The notes beneath the pieces were generated by a model, which had not been told where the DNA came from, ran no database searches, and worked only from the letters and a program-made list of their open reading frames with translations. A DNA stretch of 64,000 nt, taken from contig CM046877.1 in assembly GCA_025667525.1 (NCBI GenBank), positions 260,683,706-260,747,705 of the forward strand, written 5' to 3'. Made by a program: the position numbers and the translations under genes. The DNA is from Glebionis coronaria (Eukaryota > Streptophyta > Magnoliopsida > Asterales > Asteraceae). Below are positions 1-11,195 of the stretch, piece after piece (position 1 is the stretch's first letter; every line of letters begins with the position of its first letter).

Positions 1-2322
1 TTTTGAGGGCATGTTAAGAAACAAGGGTAACAAGATGACTCTTGCTTACCCTAGATTTTTGCAAATGGTTTTTGAGCACCAAGGTTATTGTCATAGGGAT
101 CATGATATTTTTTATAAGATCCCTACTCAAAAGGTTAAAAAATTTATGTCCATGAATACTAGACCTTTCAGACCCTTACCATGACACCTCCCATGCTGGT
201 TGTTATTCAAGCAGCCCAAAACCCACAACCCCACCCTGAACCTAACCAAGAACAACCACCACCATCACCCCATCATGAAGACCAAATCCATATTAGCCCC
301 CAACTATCAGCCGCTGACACACCCATTTCACCTGCTGTCACCTCACCCACATACACATCATTCCATTTCCTCATCTGAACCTGGTGACAATAGAATGGAG
401 AAAAAACAAGGACTACTGGAATCTTTTCTAGTGGTCCTAGCCATACAGTTGAGAGAACCATACCTGATGAATCCATTATTGGAAGTCATATTCCACATAT
501 GGAGGAGGGCAGTCTACAACCATTAAATACTTTGGAATTGATGGCTATCTGCATAGGCTTGCAAAAGTCTAATGTAGAACTTATACAGAAATTCATTGCT
601 CAAGGCCTTGAACTCAATCAATTGAGGGAGAGGCTAGTTGTTTTGGAAGCTGCTGGTTCTAGGAAGAGAAAAGCTATGGTGTTTTCCTCTAAAGATGATT
701 CTTAGAAAGGGGAGGATGCACCTACTGAACCACTTAATGTAACTGACAAGGGGTCCCATTAAGGTTCGTATGGGATAAAAGAGGTAGCTGAAGCATTGAC
801 AGGGATGAAGGAACAAGCTACTACCCTTCTGGTCACTCCTATGAAGTAGTCTTTCACTGAGACGATGTTACAAGCTAGTGGACTTTCAGACGCTGACAAG
901 ATTATTTTGACCGCTGACAGGACTCCAGTTTTGTTTGGTGTATCCCAACCACCTTTCATGATTAAGGAGCCCTTCACTCAGGTAACCACTACTTTGCCTG
1001 TTATTGATCATTTGGATAAAGGTAAAGCAACTTTGGTAGAAGAGAATGTTCCCAAGGATGCAGCCCAGCAACATGTTGATGCCATGCTTGCTCAACAGAT
1101 TCATGAGCAAGAGAAGAAAGGGCTTGGGAAAGGAGCTATTAAAGCTCATACTGTCTCATCAGATTCTGAAAGTGGTGATGAGATTGATGGTTCTGATGAT
1201 GAAGAAGGGGATAGTGATCATCATGGTTCTAATGTTATTTTAAAAGAAGAACCAGAGAAATTGGAATATGGTGATGATGATATGGCAAAAGAAAAACTCA
1301 AGCAGTTGAAGATACAGGTTAATTTTGATATGCCTAAAGTAGTTGCCATGTACTTCAAATAGGAAGAGAATGTTACAGAAAATCCAGACATGACCTTTTC
1401 AGAAAAGGTTTGGGGTTTGGAAATTCTGTTGAGAGTTCAAAAAGATTGCAATATCATTTTGAAGCATAGGGTAAACAAGGTACTTTATGAGCTAAATCGA
1501 GACAGAAGAGAGCTTTATTACTTGCTTCTTAGAAGCCATCCAGCAGGATGGACTTATGCTAAATTTAACAAGCTTTCTTTTGAACAATTGGAGTACTTTA
1601 CATTTCCTATTTGGGAACGTGTTTGTGAGGAGAATACGTTTAGACTGATTTCTGTGGAAAGGCATGATGAAATTGAGGAAGCTATGAAGATTCAGAGGGC
1701 TTCTAAAGTGCCAAAACCAGTGAAGAAGGGATTCAAGCTTATTTTTCCAAAACTTGATCAGTAGAATTCAAATGAGGTTGTTTTGAAGAAGAACATGGTG
1801 CTTTCTCCTTTGGAGGCATCTGACTTGACTGTTGTTGTGCCTCTTGACTTCAAATATCCAATCATCAAGTATGAGGCGGATTCTATTGGTTTTTGGATGA
1901 TTACCAGGGCTGGTGGGAAGGTACATACTTTTACTTCATTTATTTCTTTGTTTCCCAGCCTGGATAGAGAGGATGTAAAAACTCTTTGGAGTTTGCTGAA
2001 GGAGAAGTATGAGGCAGAAGCTCCTTCCTCCTCGAATGGAATAAAAATTTGTACAACATTTAGAACAATGTTTGCCCATGATGTTGCTGATCTAATCTGG
2101 TTGGATCTGGATGACTTAAGGGGTTTGAAGTGGTACTTGTATTCAGTTGCTGGTGTGTTCCATCTTAGTACTACAAAGTTTGCAGAATACTTGATGATAG
2201 ATGTGAAGTATCCGCTATCACAAGAGCTATTGAAGAAGTTGGTCACCACTAGACTTGAAGTTGATTACACATGTGACGTCATCATGGACTTTATGAGATT
2301 TATATATTCTCAGCTTCAGTAG
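1..2322 (+). pseudogene. decayed extra ORF between copia pol and 3' LTR
   Basis: One reading frame (frame 1) runs from the window edge to a terminal TAG at 2320-2322, broken by in-frame stops at 376 (TGA), 385 (TGA), 391 (TAG), 703 (TAG), 760 (TAA), 847 (TAG), 1360 (TAG) and 1762 (TAG), with no frameshift needed. The conceptual product has an N-terminal block containing AYPRFLQM (about residues 15-22), a Pro/His-rich low-complexity stretch (residues 61-125), a Leu/Glu-rich predicted coiled coil (about 170-230), an acidic Ser/Asp region (about 385-410), and a C-terminal block beginning near EKVWGLEILL. It lies just before the PPT and 3' LTR, where some plant copia elements carry an env-like or accessory ORF. 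Its function is unknown. A second, shorter copy of the C-terminal block is at 20051-20665. Confidence 0.75.
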
Positions 2323-2396
2323 GTTTTATTTGTAAGAATCCTCTTTGTATTTTGGTTTTTATTCAGAAACTTGTTATTAGTATAAGTATCAAGTTT

Positions 2397-2405
2397 AGGG
2401 GAGGA
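2397..2405 (+). promoter_or_regulatory. polypurine tract of C1
   Basis: AGGGGAGGA immediately upstream of the LTR start TGTTGGGA. This is the expected position and composition for the plus-strand primer of reverse transcription. Confidence 0.8.
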
Positions 2406-2406
2406 T

Positions 2407-2903
2407 TGTTGGGAATAAAAATAGATGAGTCACTCAACCGCTGAAAAAGGTATTTTGGATGCTGACAAGAACAAATGTGGCGCTGACAGATTGGACGCTG
2501 ACAAGATAAAGCAAGGCGCTGGCAAAATAAATCCCATCCACTGTCAACTACTTAGTCAACATGTTTTATATATTTAGGAAAGATATGTTCTATATTGTAT
2601 TTTTATATATTTGTCTTTTCCTAAAATAGATGTTAGGTAGATTATTGTACAAGACTCCTTATGTTATAAAAGGAGGTCTTAGGGTCTGATATCATATAAG
2701 TTTTCGACACTTTCATTATACACAGTTATTATTATTAATCTAAGTGGATGTTTGGTATACATACTTTGTTTTGCTTTGTTCTTTGTTCTAAGTATTAATT
2801 CCGCATAATACTTAGGCTATTTATTACACAAAGTTTCTCTACGTATTATACTTGATTCAATCTCGATAATACAAAGCTAATCGATATAAGTTTGGGATCA
2901 ACA
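2407..2903 (+). repeat. 3' LTR of C1 (497 bp)
   Basis: It starts TGTTG and ends CAACA, preceded by the polypurine tract. A TATA box (TATAAAA, 2665-2671) follows an AT-rich U3. U3 also holds a run of imperfect CGCTGACA-type units between about 2437 and 2525. The LTR ends where C2 gag sequence begins. Confidence 0.8.
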
Positions 2904-3769
2904 ATAAAGCGAAAGATTTGAGCTGCCTTAGCGGTACTGAAGTCGTCACAGTCTGATTCGTATGCATCAAGATCGTCTGCTTGATACGCTGCATTTTGTG
3001 TGAAAGCTGTTGTGAGTCCCTCATGTTCCGCAACTCCCGGATCCGTAAGAAACGCTAACTCCTCCTCATCTAGCTCTCGACCTTATGTTTGAGCATTTAC
3101 CAGATAAAACTTTTCTTGAAACCACGAGGAATCCCTTCTCCTTTTTGGTTTCTTACAATCCTTAGACATGTGTCCTTCTTCCTTGTAGTTGTAACATGTG
3201 ATCGTCTTCAACTCGCCAGTAGGATTTCCCCTTTGAACAGTGTTATACGTGCGTGCCCTAGTATTTGATGAACTTGGTCTCCCCTAAATTGGTTGAACCA
3301 CCCTCTGCCGTCTTGAATGGTAGCTTGTTGACGAGAGTTAGAAGAAGTCCGCAACTGATTGTTGCTTGTATCTGGTGCTTTGTAACCTCGTTTGTTCAAC
3401 GTTTGTGTAAGATAGGCAGACATGGCATCTAACACTTCAGTAGGGTCATCACCTTGTTTGAATTCAGAAATTGGTACCTCATCATCATAGTACAAAACAG
3501 GTGCTGGTGGAGCTACATATACACTTGAAGGAGTACTGATATGTTGTGAGTAACTTGTCTAACGTGTTGCATGTGCCGGGTAGGTCATAGCAGGAGCTGT
3601 AGGTGTTTGGTAAGGAGAGTATAGTTGCTGAGCATAAGGTGATAGATGTGAATCCCTTTGTGAAGATGGTGCTGGACGCTGATATTGTTGTTGATATGAG
3701 GTATGTGTTTGTAGTAATATCGAATACTGTGGAAAGCTTGGAGTTTGATACGCGTGCTGATGATAGACT
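2904..3769 (-). pseudogene. C2 gag, C-terminal third with zinc knuckle
   Basis: Minus-strand copia gag. The segment around 3750-3480 is Gln/Tyr/Pro-rich, as in the linker of Asteraceae copia gags. The 95-codon open stretch 3495-3208 continues through YYDDEVPISEF to a frameshift near 3210. The zinc knuckle follows at about 3195-3155 as CYNYKEEGHMSKDC; the second Cys of the CCHC pattern is Tyr, so metal binding is probably lost. Further on come the acidic [13 protein letters not shown] and [10 protein letters not shown] motifs typical of the gag C-terminus. The reading ends at the C1 LTR. Gag normally forms the cytoplasmic virus-like particle and binds the RNA through the zinc knuckle. Confidence 0.75.
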
Positions 3770-4762
3770 AATTTTTATCACTAAAAGGATTATTCAAAGT
3801 GAGATTTATAAGTAATTGTTATCAAAATGAAGTTGTTTATGAAACACCTTGGAAAACTTAATTGTTTCCATAACAAAGAACATCTTTGTAAATTTATTTT
3901 TGATTCTTATTTAAGAATTAAGCATGAAAATGTTTTTATTATAAACATGATGATAAAATTTTGACGAACTGAGTATTGCATCGTTAATCTTGAAATTGTA
4001 TATAGATGCGCGCCTACATACAATTTGGAATGGACCATGCAAGGCTGATTAGTAGTCACCATAAAACTGATTAATAAACACTTCATTTTCTTTAAAGATT
4101 GTGAAAGATTAGATTTCATGAGATCTGCAAGAAGTGAAAAATAGGGGCATAGTGTTAGGGACACCTACATATATGCCCGTACTATTTATTCTTCTGAATC
4201 GAATTTACTCATCTGTGGAATTTGTCTTATTTGACAATTGATATTCCCTTCTTGTCCAATTCTTCCGTGGTGAGATTCTTAGGAAAAGTATTTGATTACT
4301 GAGTGTTGATACCCGATTGAATGTATCGACGTTCCTATCATTTCTTTTGATTAGATTTTATTTGAATTACCTGGGTAACGATCTGAGGAGCTTTCGAATG
4401 CGTACTCAAATTATGAAAACATGGGATATATTCATATTCGTAAATGTTTTCGTCTGTATCTGATTTGAAATTCTCTCGCATAGATTATGCGTTGACCTTA
4501 CTCTTTTAAGGTTAGTTGTGTCTCCTGATATCCTTGAATTTGTGAAGGATTACGAGTTATTATTAGTCTTTTAAGAAGTTCACATCTTATCGACGGTAAT
4601 GAAACTAGAAAGTTGATAATGCCAGTAGAGTGGATTGATTGATTATGACATGACGACATTGTCTTAATTGATGGGAACTCGAATAGAATTCCCCTAAATG
4701 ATAAGATGTTGATTATCAAAAGTGATCTAAATAATTCTTGATGAATGATCATATCCTGCATT
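3770..4762. mobile_element. U: unclassified ~1-kb insertion in C2 gag
   Basis: About 993 bp lie between two copies of TAGACT (3764-3769 and 4763-4768). Removing the insert and one TAGACT makes the gag frame continuous through a Tyr/Gln/His-rich linker, so this is a discrete insertion. The ends (AATTTTTATC... and ...CCTGCATT) are neither TG/CA nor obvious inverted repeats. I see no recognisable domain, A-tail or tRNA-like head. Small antisense open stretches (3907-4164, 4498-4761) carry no recognisable domain. It could be a degenerate solo LTR or a DNA-transposon remnant. Confidence 0.6.
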
Positions 4763-5165
4763 TAGACTTGAAATTATGGAGTGTTGTTATATGACAAAGT
4801 TGGATGATTCGCCATTAACGCCAATGGTTCGGGATAAGATCCTTGAGACATACGTTTCATGTGCACATGCTTCTCGTGTTGCTGCAAGAAAGCATATAGT
4901 TGATCTAAATTTGACTTGCGTAAATCCCGAATAAATTTAAAATCACTGACGTATTGACTCCACTCTAAAGGTAACGTATTCAGAAACTTGGTATTGATCT
5001 GAAATTGAGAAATCGTTAGATTATACACGTTCAAATCATTCATCAAAGTAATGAATCGCCAATAGTAGTCATGAAAAGTTTCCCCTGGAATGTAAGTGAA
5101 CCTATCAAACAAATCATAAAGTTGACACTCTCGTTCCTGCTTAGTAAGTGAAGTCCCTTGTAGCA
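4763..5165 (-). pseudogene. C2 gag, central region
   Basis: Open on the minus strand from about 5165 to 4775. It contains the copia gag block with TKQERECQLYDLFDRF and, further on, NTKFLNTLPLEW and a stretch close to YPEPLALMANH. This is the capsid core of plant copia gag (UBN2-type family, named from memory). It is bounded on the right by A1 at 5166 and on the left by U. The N-terminal portion lies on the other side of A1 at 18545-18930, in a compatible reading frame after allowing for a one-base deletion there. Confidence 0.8.
5161..5165. other. left target-site copy of A1 (TAGCA)
   Basis: TAGCA before the A1 5' LTR; the right copy is TAGAA at 18545-18549. Four of five bases match, consistent with one later substitution. 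The host sequence on both sides is C2 gag. Confidence 0.7.
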
Positions 5166-8100
5166 TGATGAGACTGCAATTATACATAGTCTCATCGTCC
5201 AAATCGGTCTTAAAACGCTTAAAATATCATCAAAATACCCCAAAATATGCTTGTGTTTGTTCATTGTGTATTTTAGGTATGGATATCGTGAAATCAACAA
5301 AAGATCACAAGATTTAAGCAAAAACGAACACGGGAAACGTAGCTGCACAAAGAACCGGACCCGAACAATGAAATTCCAAAAGTACCTTTGAAGTTTTGAA
5401 AATTGTCAACTTTGGTCCCTCATCTTTGAAGATTTGGCAAGAAAGGCCCTTGGAAAATTCATTTATACAAGATTTATCCTTGAAGAATGAAGACTTGTCA
5501 AAAGAACGCCTTGAAGAATGCATAAAATGCATATGTGGTCCTTTAAACAATATTGCAAAAGTTTTTGTGCCAAAATTCTAAAAAAGAGAACTTCATTATA
5601 AAGGGGATTTGAGATTTTGTTGATTATATTTTAAGTGACAAAAGCTTGGGAGTTAGGGGGCTCATTTTGCCAAGACAACACAACTTCATCCCTCCACTCA
5701 GAACTCACCACGTAGCCCACTCACCCCATTCACCCAATCATATTTACCCAAACCCCCACGTCATAATCCCACTTAATTTTGTTTACTAGATTTTTTTTAT
5801 TAATCTAGTTTAAAAACGATTTTGGTGGTAAACAAATATTTAAACCCATTTAACCCTTAATTCTAAATCCAACAACCCCTCTCTAACCCAGCTTATACAT
5901 AAACCCTAATCCCCAGACCAATCTAATCAAAGGGTTTTTAACCCATCTTTTCCAGATTGGTAATTAAACCAAGCCTAATACTAAACCTACCTTCACTTTC
6001 TCTCCAACTCACGTCCAAGTAGGTCCCCCATTGTCCTTTGTCACTTCAAAAAATGGCAATATTAGCATCTTTTCAGAAAATAAACGACCAAGAGATAAAA
6101 CTTGGTCCCAAAGGACCAAATGTAAGTCTATGATCAACTTCAACAGCCTGGCATCTTCACACTCACATGATTAAATGTTGACCAAGACCAAAGGGGTAAT
6201 TCTGGAACTTTTGATGTTAGGGTTTACCTTCATTATATTTTTTGTTCAGTTTCTAGTATCTTCCATTAGCGTGGGTAGTATTTTCTTTTGTTCCAGATTT
6301 TTTTTTCAAATTGTAAACTTTTTCATTGAATATTTAGAGTAATGAAAAACCTTGATTTTATTTAAATCTCTTAGTTCCATAGTAGCTTAATTCGTTTTTA
6401 TATTGTTGTTGTGTTTCAGTTTTAAGAAAGAAGAGTTCCTTTTACCAAAAATCTTTTCAAAAAGTTTTGTTTAAGACATTTTGGGACCCAAGCTTCATAA
6501 TCTGCTTGTTTATGCTTGGATTGACACACACGCATAAACAAGTTTATTAAGCTTGTTTAATTTCAGTTGTATCCAAAAGTATTTCATAAAATCTTGTTTT
6601 CTTTTTTTATGGTTACTGTAGTAAACGCTAAGCCACAAGCTTCTAACAAAAGCTTGTGACTCAACTTTTGCTTTACTATTTTTCGTGTTTCTGTTTGTTT
6701 CATATGTATAGGAACGCAAGTTGTTTGAAGATATTTGTGGTAGGACTGTTGTACTCCCCACTTTTCTTTCTCTACATTAAACACTAGCTTCTCCAAACTC
6801 ATAAGCTCCTCCTTTTAGCTTATTTGGTGATGGCATCATCAGGTCATAGCCTGGCCTGGATGTAGGTCAGGCATGTATAGCTTGAACCCACTAACTTGCT
6901 ATAATTTTATATTTATGTGATTTGTGTGTATTGGTTATTTTGATGTTAGTTTAAGTTTAATTTATGCTCATTTATGTTTTGATGCATGTTAGTTTGAGGT
7001 TTAATCTGATTTAAGTTATTTGTTAGGAGTTTTGTTTGCAAATCTTTTTATTTAGTCACATAAGGGGTGTTTGGGTTTGGGGTTTAAGAGACCTTGGGTG
7101 ACACACATATAGCTTAAACCTTTCCAAACACATTTACATGGTTAGTAGTAGGTGAATTTGTTAGTTTACTTCAAGAGTGGTGGCATTAAACAAATTTTTG
7201 AAAGTTAAAAATTGGTTAAAATCAGTCAACTTTGATTAATAGGCTATAATAGATTTGATTTCAAGTTTTAGTCAACCAAATCTTTGTAGCTGTTAGAGTT
7301 AGGGTAAAACTAGGAGTGTGTGCTTGTTAATGGTAGTGTGGTAGAGTTTTGTGGTAATTATGATTGCTTGAAACTCACTTGAAAGCCATAAGGCCTCATC
7401 AGTAAGTTAGAATTACTAGTCTTTATGATTTTGATTGTTTGAGCTTGTTGTTTTCTTGTAAAATCTGACTCCCTACACTCCACTGAGTGTATGGGTGCCA
7501 TATTGTACCAAAAACAACCACTAATCACCAACAAACGAGCCAAATCAGGTCTGCATAACACTCGGTAACTTTCCCAGTTTCATCATAGACTGTTTTTCTT
7601 TAAGTTTTATACTATTTCTTTTTTAAAAAACTGGGCACGTTTTTGCTTTAATTTGGGTTTAATCTTGTTAGCTTTTAGTTTATATTTGTGTTTTTGAGTA
7701 GTTTAGGTCACCAGGAAGAAGTTAGTATAAAAGAAAATTAAAAAAAAAAGTTTGAACAAAAACGGGCGTGGCCAGGACTCGAACCTGTGCCACCCACCTC
7801 ACAACACACACACCTTACCAGTACGCCCTAGGGTCTTTACTTGTAGGGTTGTGCGACCTTTATTATATAAGGGGTTGTTGGTTTAGCTTATAAATAAGTT
7901 TTCGTGTGTTTATAAGCCAGTAATAGCTTATTGGTTAAGCACTTTAAGGTTTTTCCATTTTTCCCATGTTTTTGTTATAGTTTTGGACTTTTCGAAGTTA
8001 AAAGTTTATTTTTCACTTCTTTTATTAATTTTTTATTATTATTTTAACTTACGTTTTTTATAAATTAGTTTAAAAATAGATTAAATTAGTATAAAAATTT

Positions 8101-8577
8101 AGAAAAATTATTTTTATGTTTTAATTAGTATAATTTAGGTTTACAATTAAAAAAGTTTTCATTTTCACTTATTTTTAATTTTATTTAATTTTGGGTTTTT
8201 TACTAAACTTTAAAAACTTATATAAAATTAATAAAAAGTTTTGGACATTTTTGTTTGCATTTTTGTTTTATTTACATTTTTGTTAGTTTAAGTTTAATTT
8301 TTGGTTACTTTTAGAGCACTTTTATTTTTCGTCGCGTTTTACTATTTCGCGTGTTCTACGTCGTAGGGTAATTTTTAGCGTACATCGTCTTTAATTTTAT
8401 CTCTTTATAATCCAAAAACGTCACTAATCCAAACTTGATTTTATTTTGGCACTACACACACCTCCTCCGAGAATGAACTTGGAATTTATTTGATTTGTCG
8501 GTTTTCCTAAATAGACGAATTTAATACTTATCACATTTATACCTTGTTTTCCTAAACATATATTACTACCACAATCA
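5166..8577 (+). repeat. 5' LTR of A1 (3412 bp)
   Basis: It starts TGATGAGACT and ends ACCACAATCA. It is collinear with 15080-18544 and shows many point differences and small indels. The first ~33 bases form an inverted repeat (GATGAGACT...AGTCTCATC). The TATA box present in the 3' LTR at 16184-16190 is missing here: around 6258-6275 about 20 bases are lost. The long AT-rich LTR has no credible gene; small open frames in it are not supported. A tRNA-like segment lies at 7764-7836 (minus). Confidence 0.88.
7764..7836 (-). other. tRNA-like segment with Pol III A and B boxes (A1 5' LTR)
   Basis: On the minus strand a B box GGTTCGAGTCC (7775-7785) lies downstream of an A-box-like TAGGGCGTACTGG (7818-7830), spanning about 73 nt. 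The T-arm can form with four of five pairs, but the acceptor stem does not pair, so I do not call a functional tRNA. The segment is antisense to the element and recurs in the other three Athila LTRs. Confidence 0.5.
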
Positions 8578-8580
8578 TTT

Positions 8581-8598
8581 TGGAGCCGCTGCCGAGTA
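8581..8598 (+). promoter_or_regulatory. primer binding site of A1 (tRNA-Asp type)
   Basis: TGGAGCCGCTGCCGAGTA begins three bases after the LTR end. It matches the Athila-type PBS TGGCGCCGTTGCCGGGGA with several substitutions. A2 has a closer match. Confidence 0.75.
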
Positions 8599-9409
8599 GG
8601 TGTTTTTAGTGCCATATTCGATATTGTGTTTGTGTGAGTAGTGCGTTTTTGCTTTCATTTTTGGAAAGCGTATATAACGTACATACTCCTTTTTATTTTT
8701 ATTAATACATTATAGAATATCCAAAAAATGTGTTTAGTTTTCCTAAACTAAACACACAAAAAAAATCATTTTACTATATTGTAGATATACCATTGTCGTT
8801 TTATCGTTTTATTTGTGAATAATATTAATATATTGTATACGTATCACAATAAATTTACAATATCTCCAAAAGCGTGAAAACGCAACCTTAATTGGGATTT
8901 CATCACTCAATTATTGTATTCGAATCCAAAGCAAAAATTAAAGGAAAAATAGATAATTACTTTCGTGAGGCTTAATTTTGATTAACACAAACTATAAGGT
9001 GGGTATAAGGCGGTTGTATTTCACGACCTGAAGGGAAAAGGGCTCTTAAGTGCTTCGCGTCGGCTTGTTTCCTCCGGTTGCTTGTGCGTGTTTTGAGAAA
9101 GAAGGCTAATCGACGGTTTGCCGCCCAAGTATTATCTACGTATCATATATATTTGCTTGTTTTCAAGACTAAACCCTCTTGAACATTTTGGTGTTCCACC
9201 AACGTTCTAAAGTCATCGAAAACGTTCACATAACGTGATAGTTTTAATTCCTTGAGGCTCCTTTAATCGAGAAATTGATTCGAGGAGAGATTTGTAGATT
9301 TGAGTCTACGTAATACACCAAAAAAAAACAATCAAAAACAAAAAAAATTGAAAAAAGTTAAAATCCCAAAAATAATCTTCGTTTCTAACCCCCATTATAC
9401 GCTTAGTGC
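8599..9409 (+). other. untranslated leader of A1
   Basis: About 0.8 kb between primer binding site and gag. It contains AT-rich sequence, then a stretch around 9000-9300 (cttcgcgtcgg..., ...gtgttccaccaacgttc) that recurs in reverse at about 33180-33420 in the A2 leader. No gene is seen. The short open frame at 9300-9503 overlaps the gag start in another frame and is not supported. Confidence 0.6.
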
Positions 9410-11168
9410 ATGCGCACTCGATCGAAGGATTATTCTACTTCTAGCGACGTTTCGAATCGACGTAACCGAAATCGAAGGAATCGACGACGTAGACGGAATT
9501 TAGACACCGGCGTTCCTAATATCGTTATCGAAACCGTAGACGAGATGGCCGAGAATCGTACGATGATGGAATTTCTCTAAGCACCCACCGAGGTTGCGAA
9601 GATGCGATCGTAATTACTGCTATCGAAGCGGAGAATTTTGAGATTAAGAGCGGAATGCTTTCGTTAATCCAAGCTACGAATTTTCGAGGTCGTGAAGCCG
9701 ATAATCCTCACGATCACATTCGAAATTTCGATCGCCTTTTTGCCACGAGCAAGTTTAAGAACGTCGACACCGATGTCGTCAAAGTTATGCTTTTTCCGTA
9801 CTTGCTCGATGGTGCCGCCAAGGATTGGTACGAGAAAGACCTACCTAATTCCATAATTACGTGGAAGAATCTCGTTTCCAAATTCGTTATTTGTTTTCTC
9901 CCACCGTCTAAGAAGACGTTTTTCTAAAACGAAATTACGAGATTTGAACAAAAACCGAATGAATTGTTCAGAGACGCGTGGAATCGTTTTAAGAAATTTC
10001 TTAGGCAATGTCCTCACCACGGAATTTCCGAGTTACACCAAATCGATACGTTTTATAACGGTCTTAGTTTTCAAGAACAAGATACGTTAAATTCCGCCGC
10101 CGGTGGCAATTTTTTGTGTAAAACTACGAAAGGCGCTTTGATGATTATCGAAAATCGATCCAAGGTTTTCCAACTCCGTAGCACACCAAGTGTTGCCAAT
10201 TTCGCCAACATTAGTAATTCTAATCGTGATATTGAGAGGGTTGATGTGAAAGTTGACAAATGTGTTTACGTCGTTCTTAATCGAAATGCAAAAGAAGGAC
10301 GCTCCCGCTACGGTGAAAGCGGTCGAGTTTTCGTCTACGTTTTGTGGTGGACCACATAATTATTACTAGTGTGCGGCTACTGATGGCCAAACGTCGAATG
10401 TAAACGCGTTAAATAACAATTTTTCAAATCAAAATAACGTCGGTCCATCGAAACAAACTAACAACAACAATCAAGGCTATAATTATAATCGTGGAAACAA
10501 TTTTCAAAATCAACAAGGAAATCAAGGAGGTTATAATCAAGGTCAAAATTTAAATTGGCAAAATCGAGATTTTAACAACAACAATCAAAACTGGAATTTT
10601 AACAATGGGCAAATTTCAAATTTTTCGAACAACGCTAATAAAGGAAACAATTTTCAAGGGAATCAAAACCAAGCTTCAATCAAATTAGTTCATCAAACGA
10701 TTTTCAAAATTACATGAAAACGAATGAGGCTAATATGAGACGATTAGAGGGAGAAATTGGTACTTTGAAAAACGAATTTTCCACGACGTTGAGAAATCAA
10801 AATACTAGAATTGAACAAGGAAAATCGACATAAAAAAGATGTTTTCGGCCATTATGAACGAGTCTAACGGTGCGTCATCGAGTTCGTTACCTAGTGACAC
10901 TGTTGCTAATCCGAAACAACAATGTAAGGTCGCCACAACGTCTATTGGAAAAGGTCGTACGATTTCCCCAAACCTTGACGATTTTAGAGTTGTTACTTCA
11001 TCTCGACCCTCGACTTCTCAAACGCCTTCATGTTCTAAAGTCGAGGGAATGAAAGTGGTGACGAAGGAAAAGAGTGCACACACTCGTGTACCTCAAATTC
11101 CATCCACGGTTCAAAAAGAGAGCTTCATCGACCTTACGAATGTACCCCTTGAAGAAACTTATGCTTAG
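9410..11168 (+). pseudogene. A1 gag (Athila type), broken
   Basis: The start is placed at ATG 9410 (MRTRSK...) by comparison with the A2 gag start. Early stops include TAA at 9575-9580 within the conserved TMMEFL-APTE motif, where A2 reads Gln, followed by a frameshift. The capsid core is open at 9655-9927 (FRGREADNPHDHIRNFDRL, then DGAAKDWYEK and NSIITWKNLVSKF) and 9964-10359 (QCPHHGISELHQIDTFYNGL, AAGGNFLCKTT). A shortened CCHC-like CGGPHNYY is near 10350. An Asn/Gln-rich low-complexity stretch follows (10400-10680), then a coiled-coil segment and the linker 10839-11168. Multiple frameshifts make it inactive. Gag would form particles and package RNA. Confidence 0.8.
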
Positions 11169-11195
11169 ATTCTTCTACAAAATCCTAAAAGGCGT

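Larger units (their letters stand above)
1..2903 (+). mobile_element. C1: 3' portion of a Ty1/copia retrotransposon
   Basis: The 3' end of a sense-strand LTR retrotransposon whose 5' part lies left of the window. In order it shows a decayed extra ORF, a polypurine tract and a 497-bp LTR with TGTTG/CAACA ends. Directly after the LTR the sequence becomes minus-strand copia gag (C2), so C1 appears to have inserted into that gag. The left target-site copy is outside the window, so the duplication cannot be verified (the right copy would be ATAAA, 2904-2908). The copia assignment rests on the LTR ends, LTR length and resemblance of the ORF to copia-associated proteins of Asteraceae (memory-based). 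Confidence 0.8.

Noticed and set aside
1..2322. A host plant gene interrupted by stops
   Set aside because: It lies directly before a PPT and LTR on the same strand, and a second copy occurs in another copia fragment (20051-20665), so it belongs to the retroelement.
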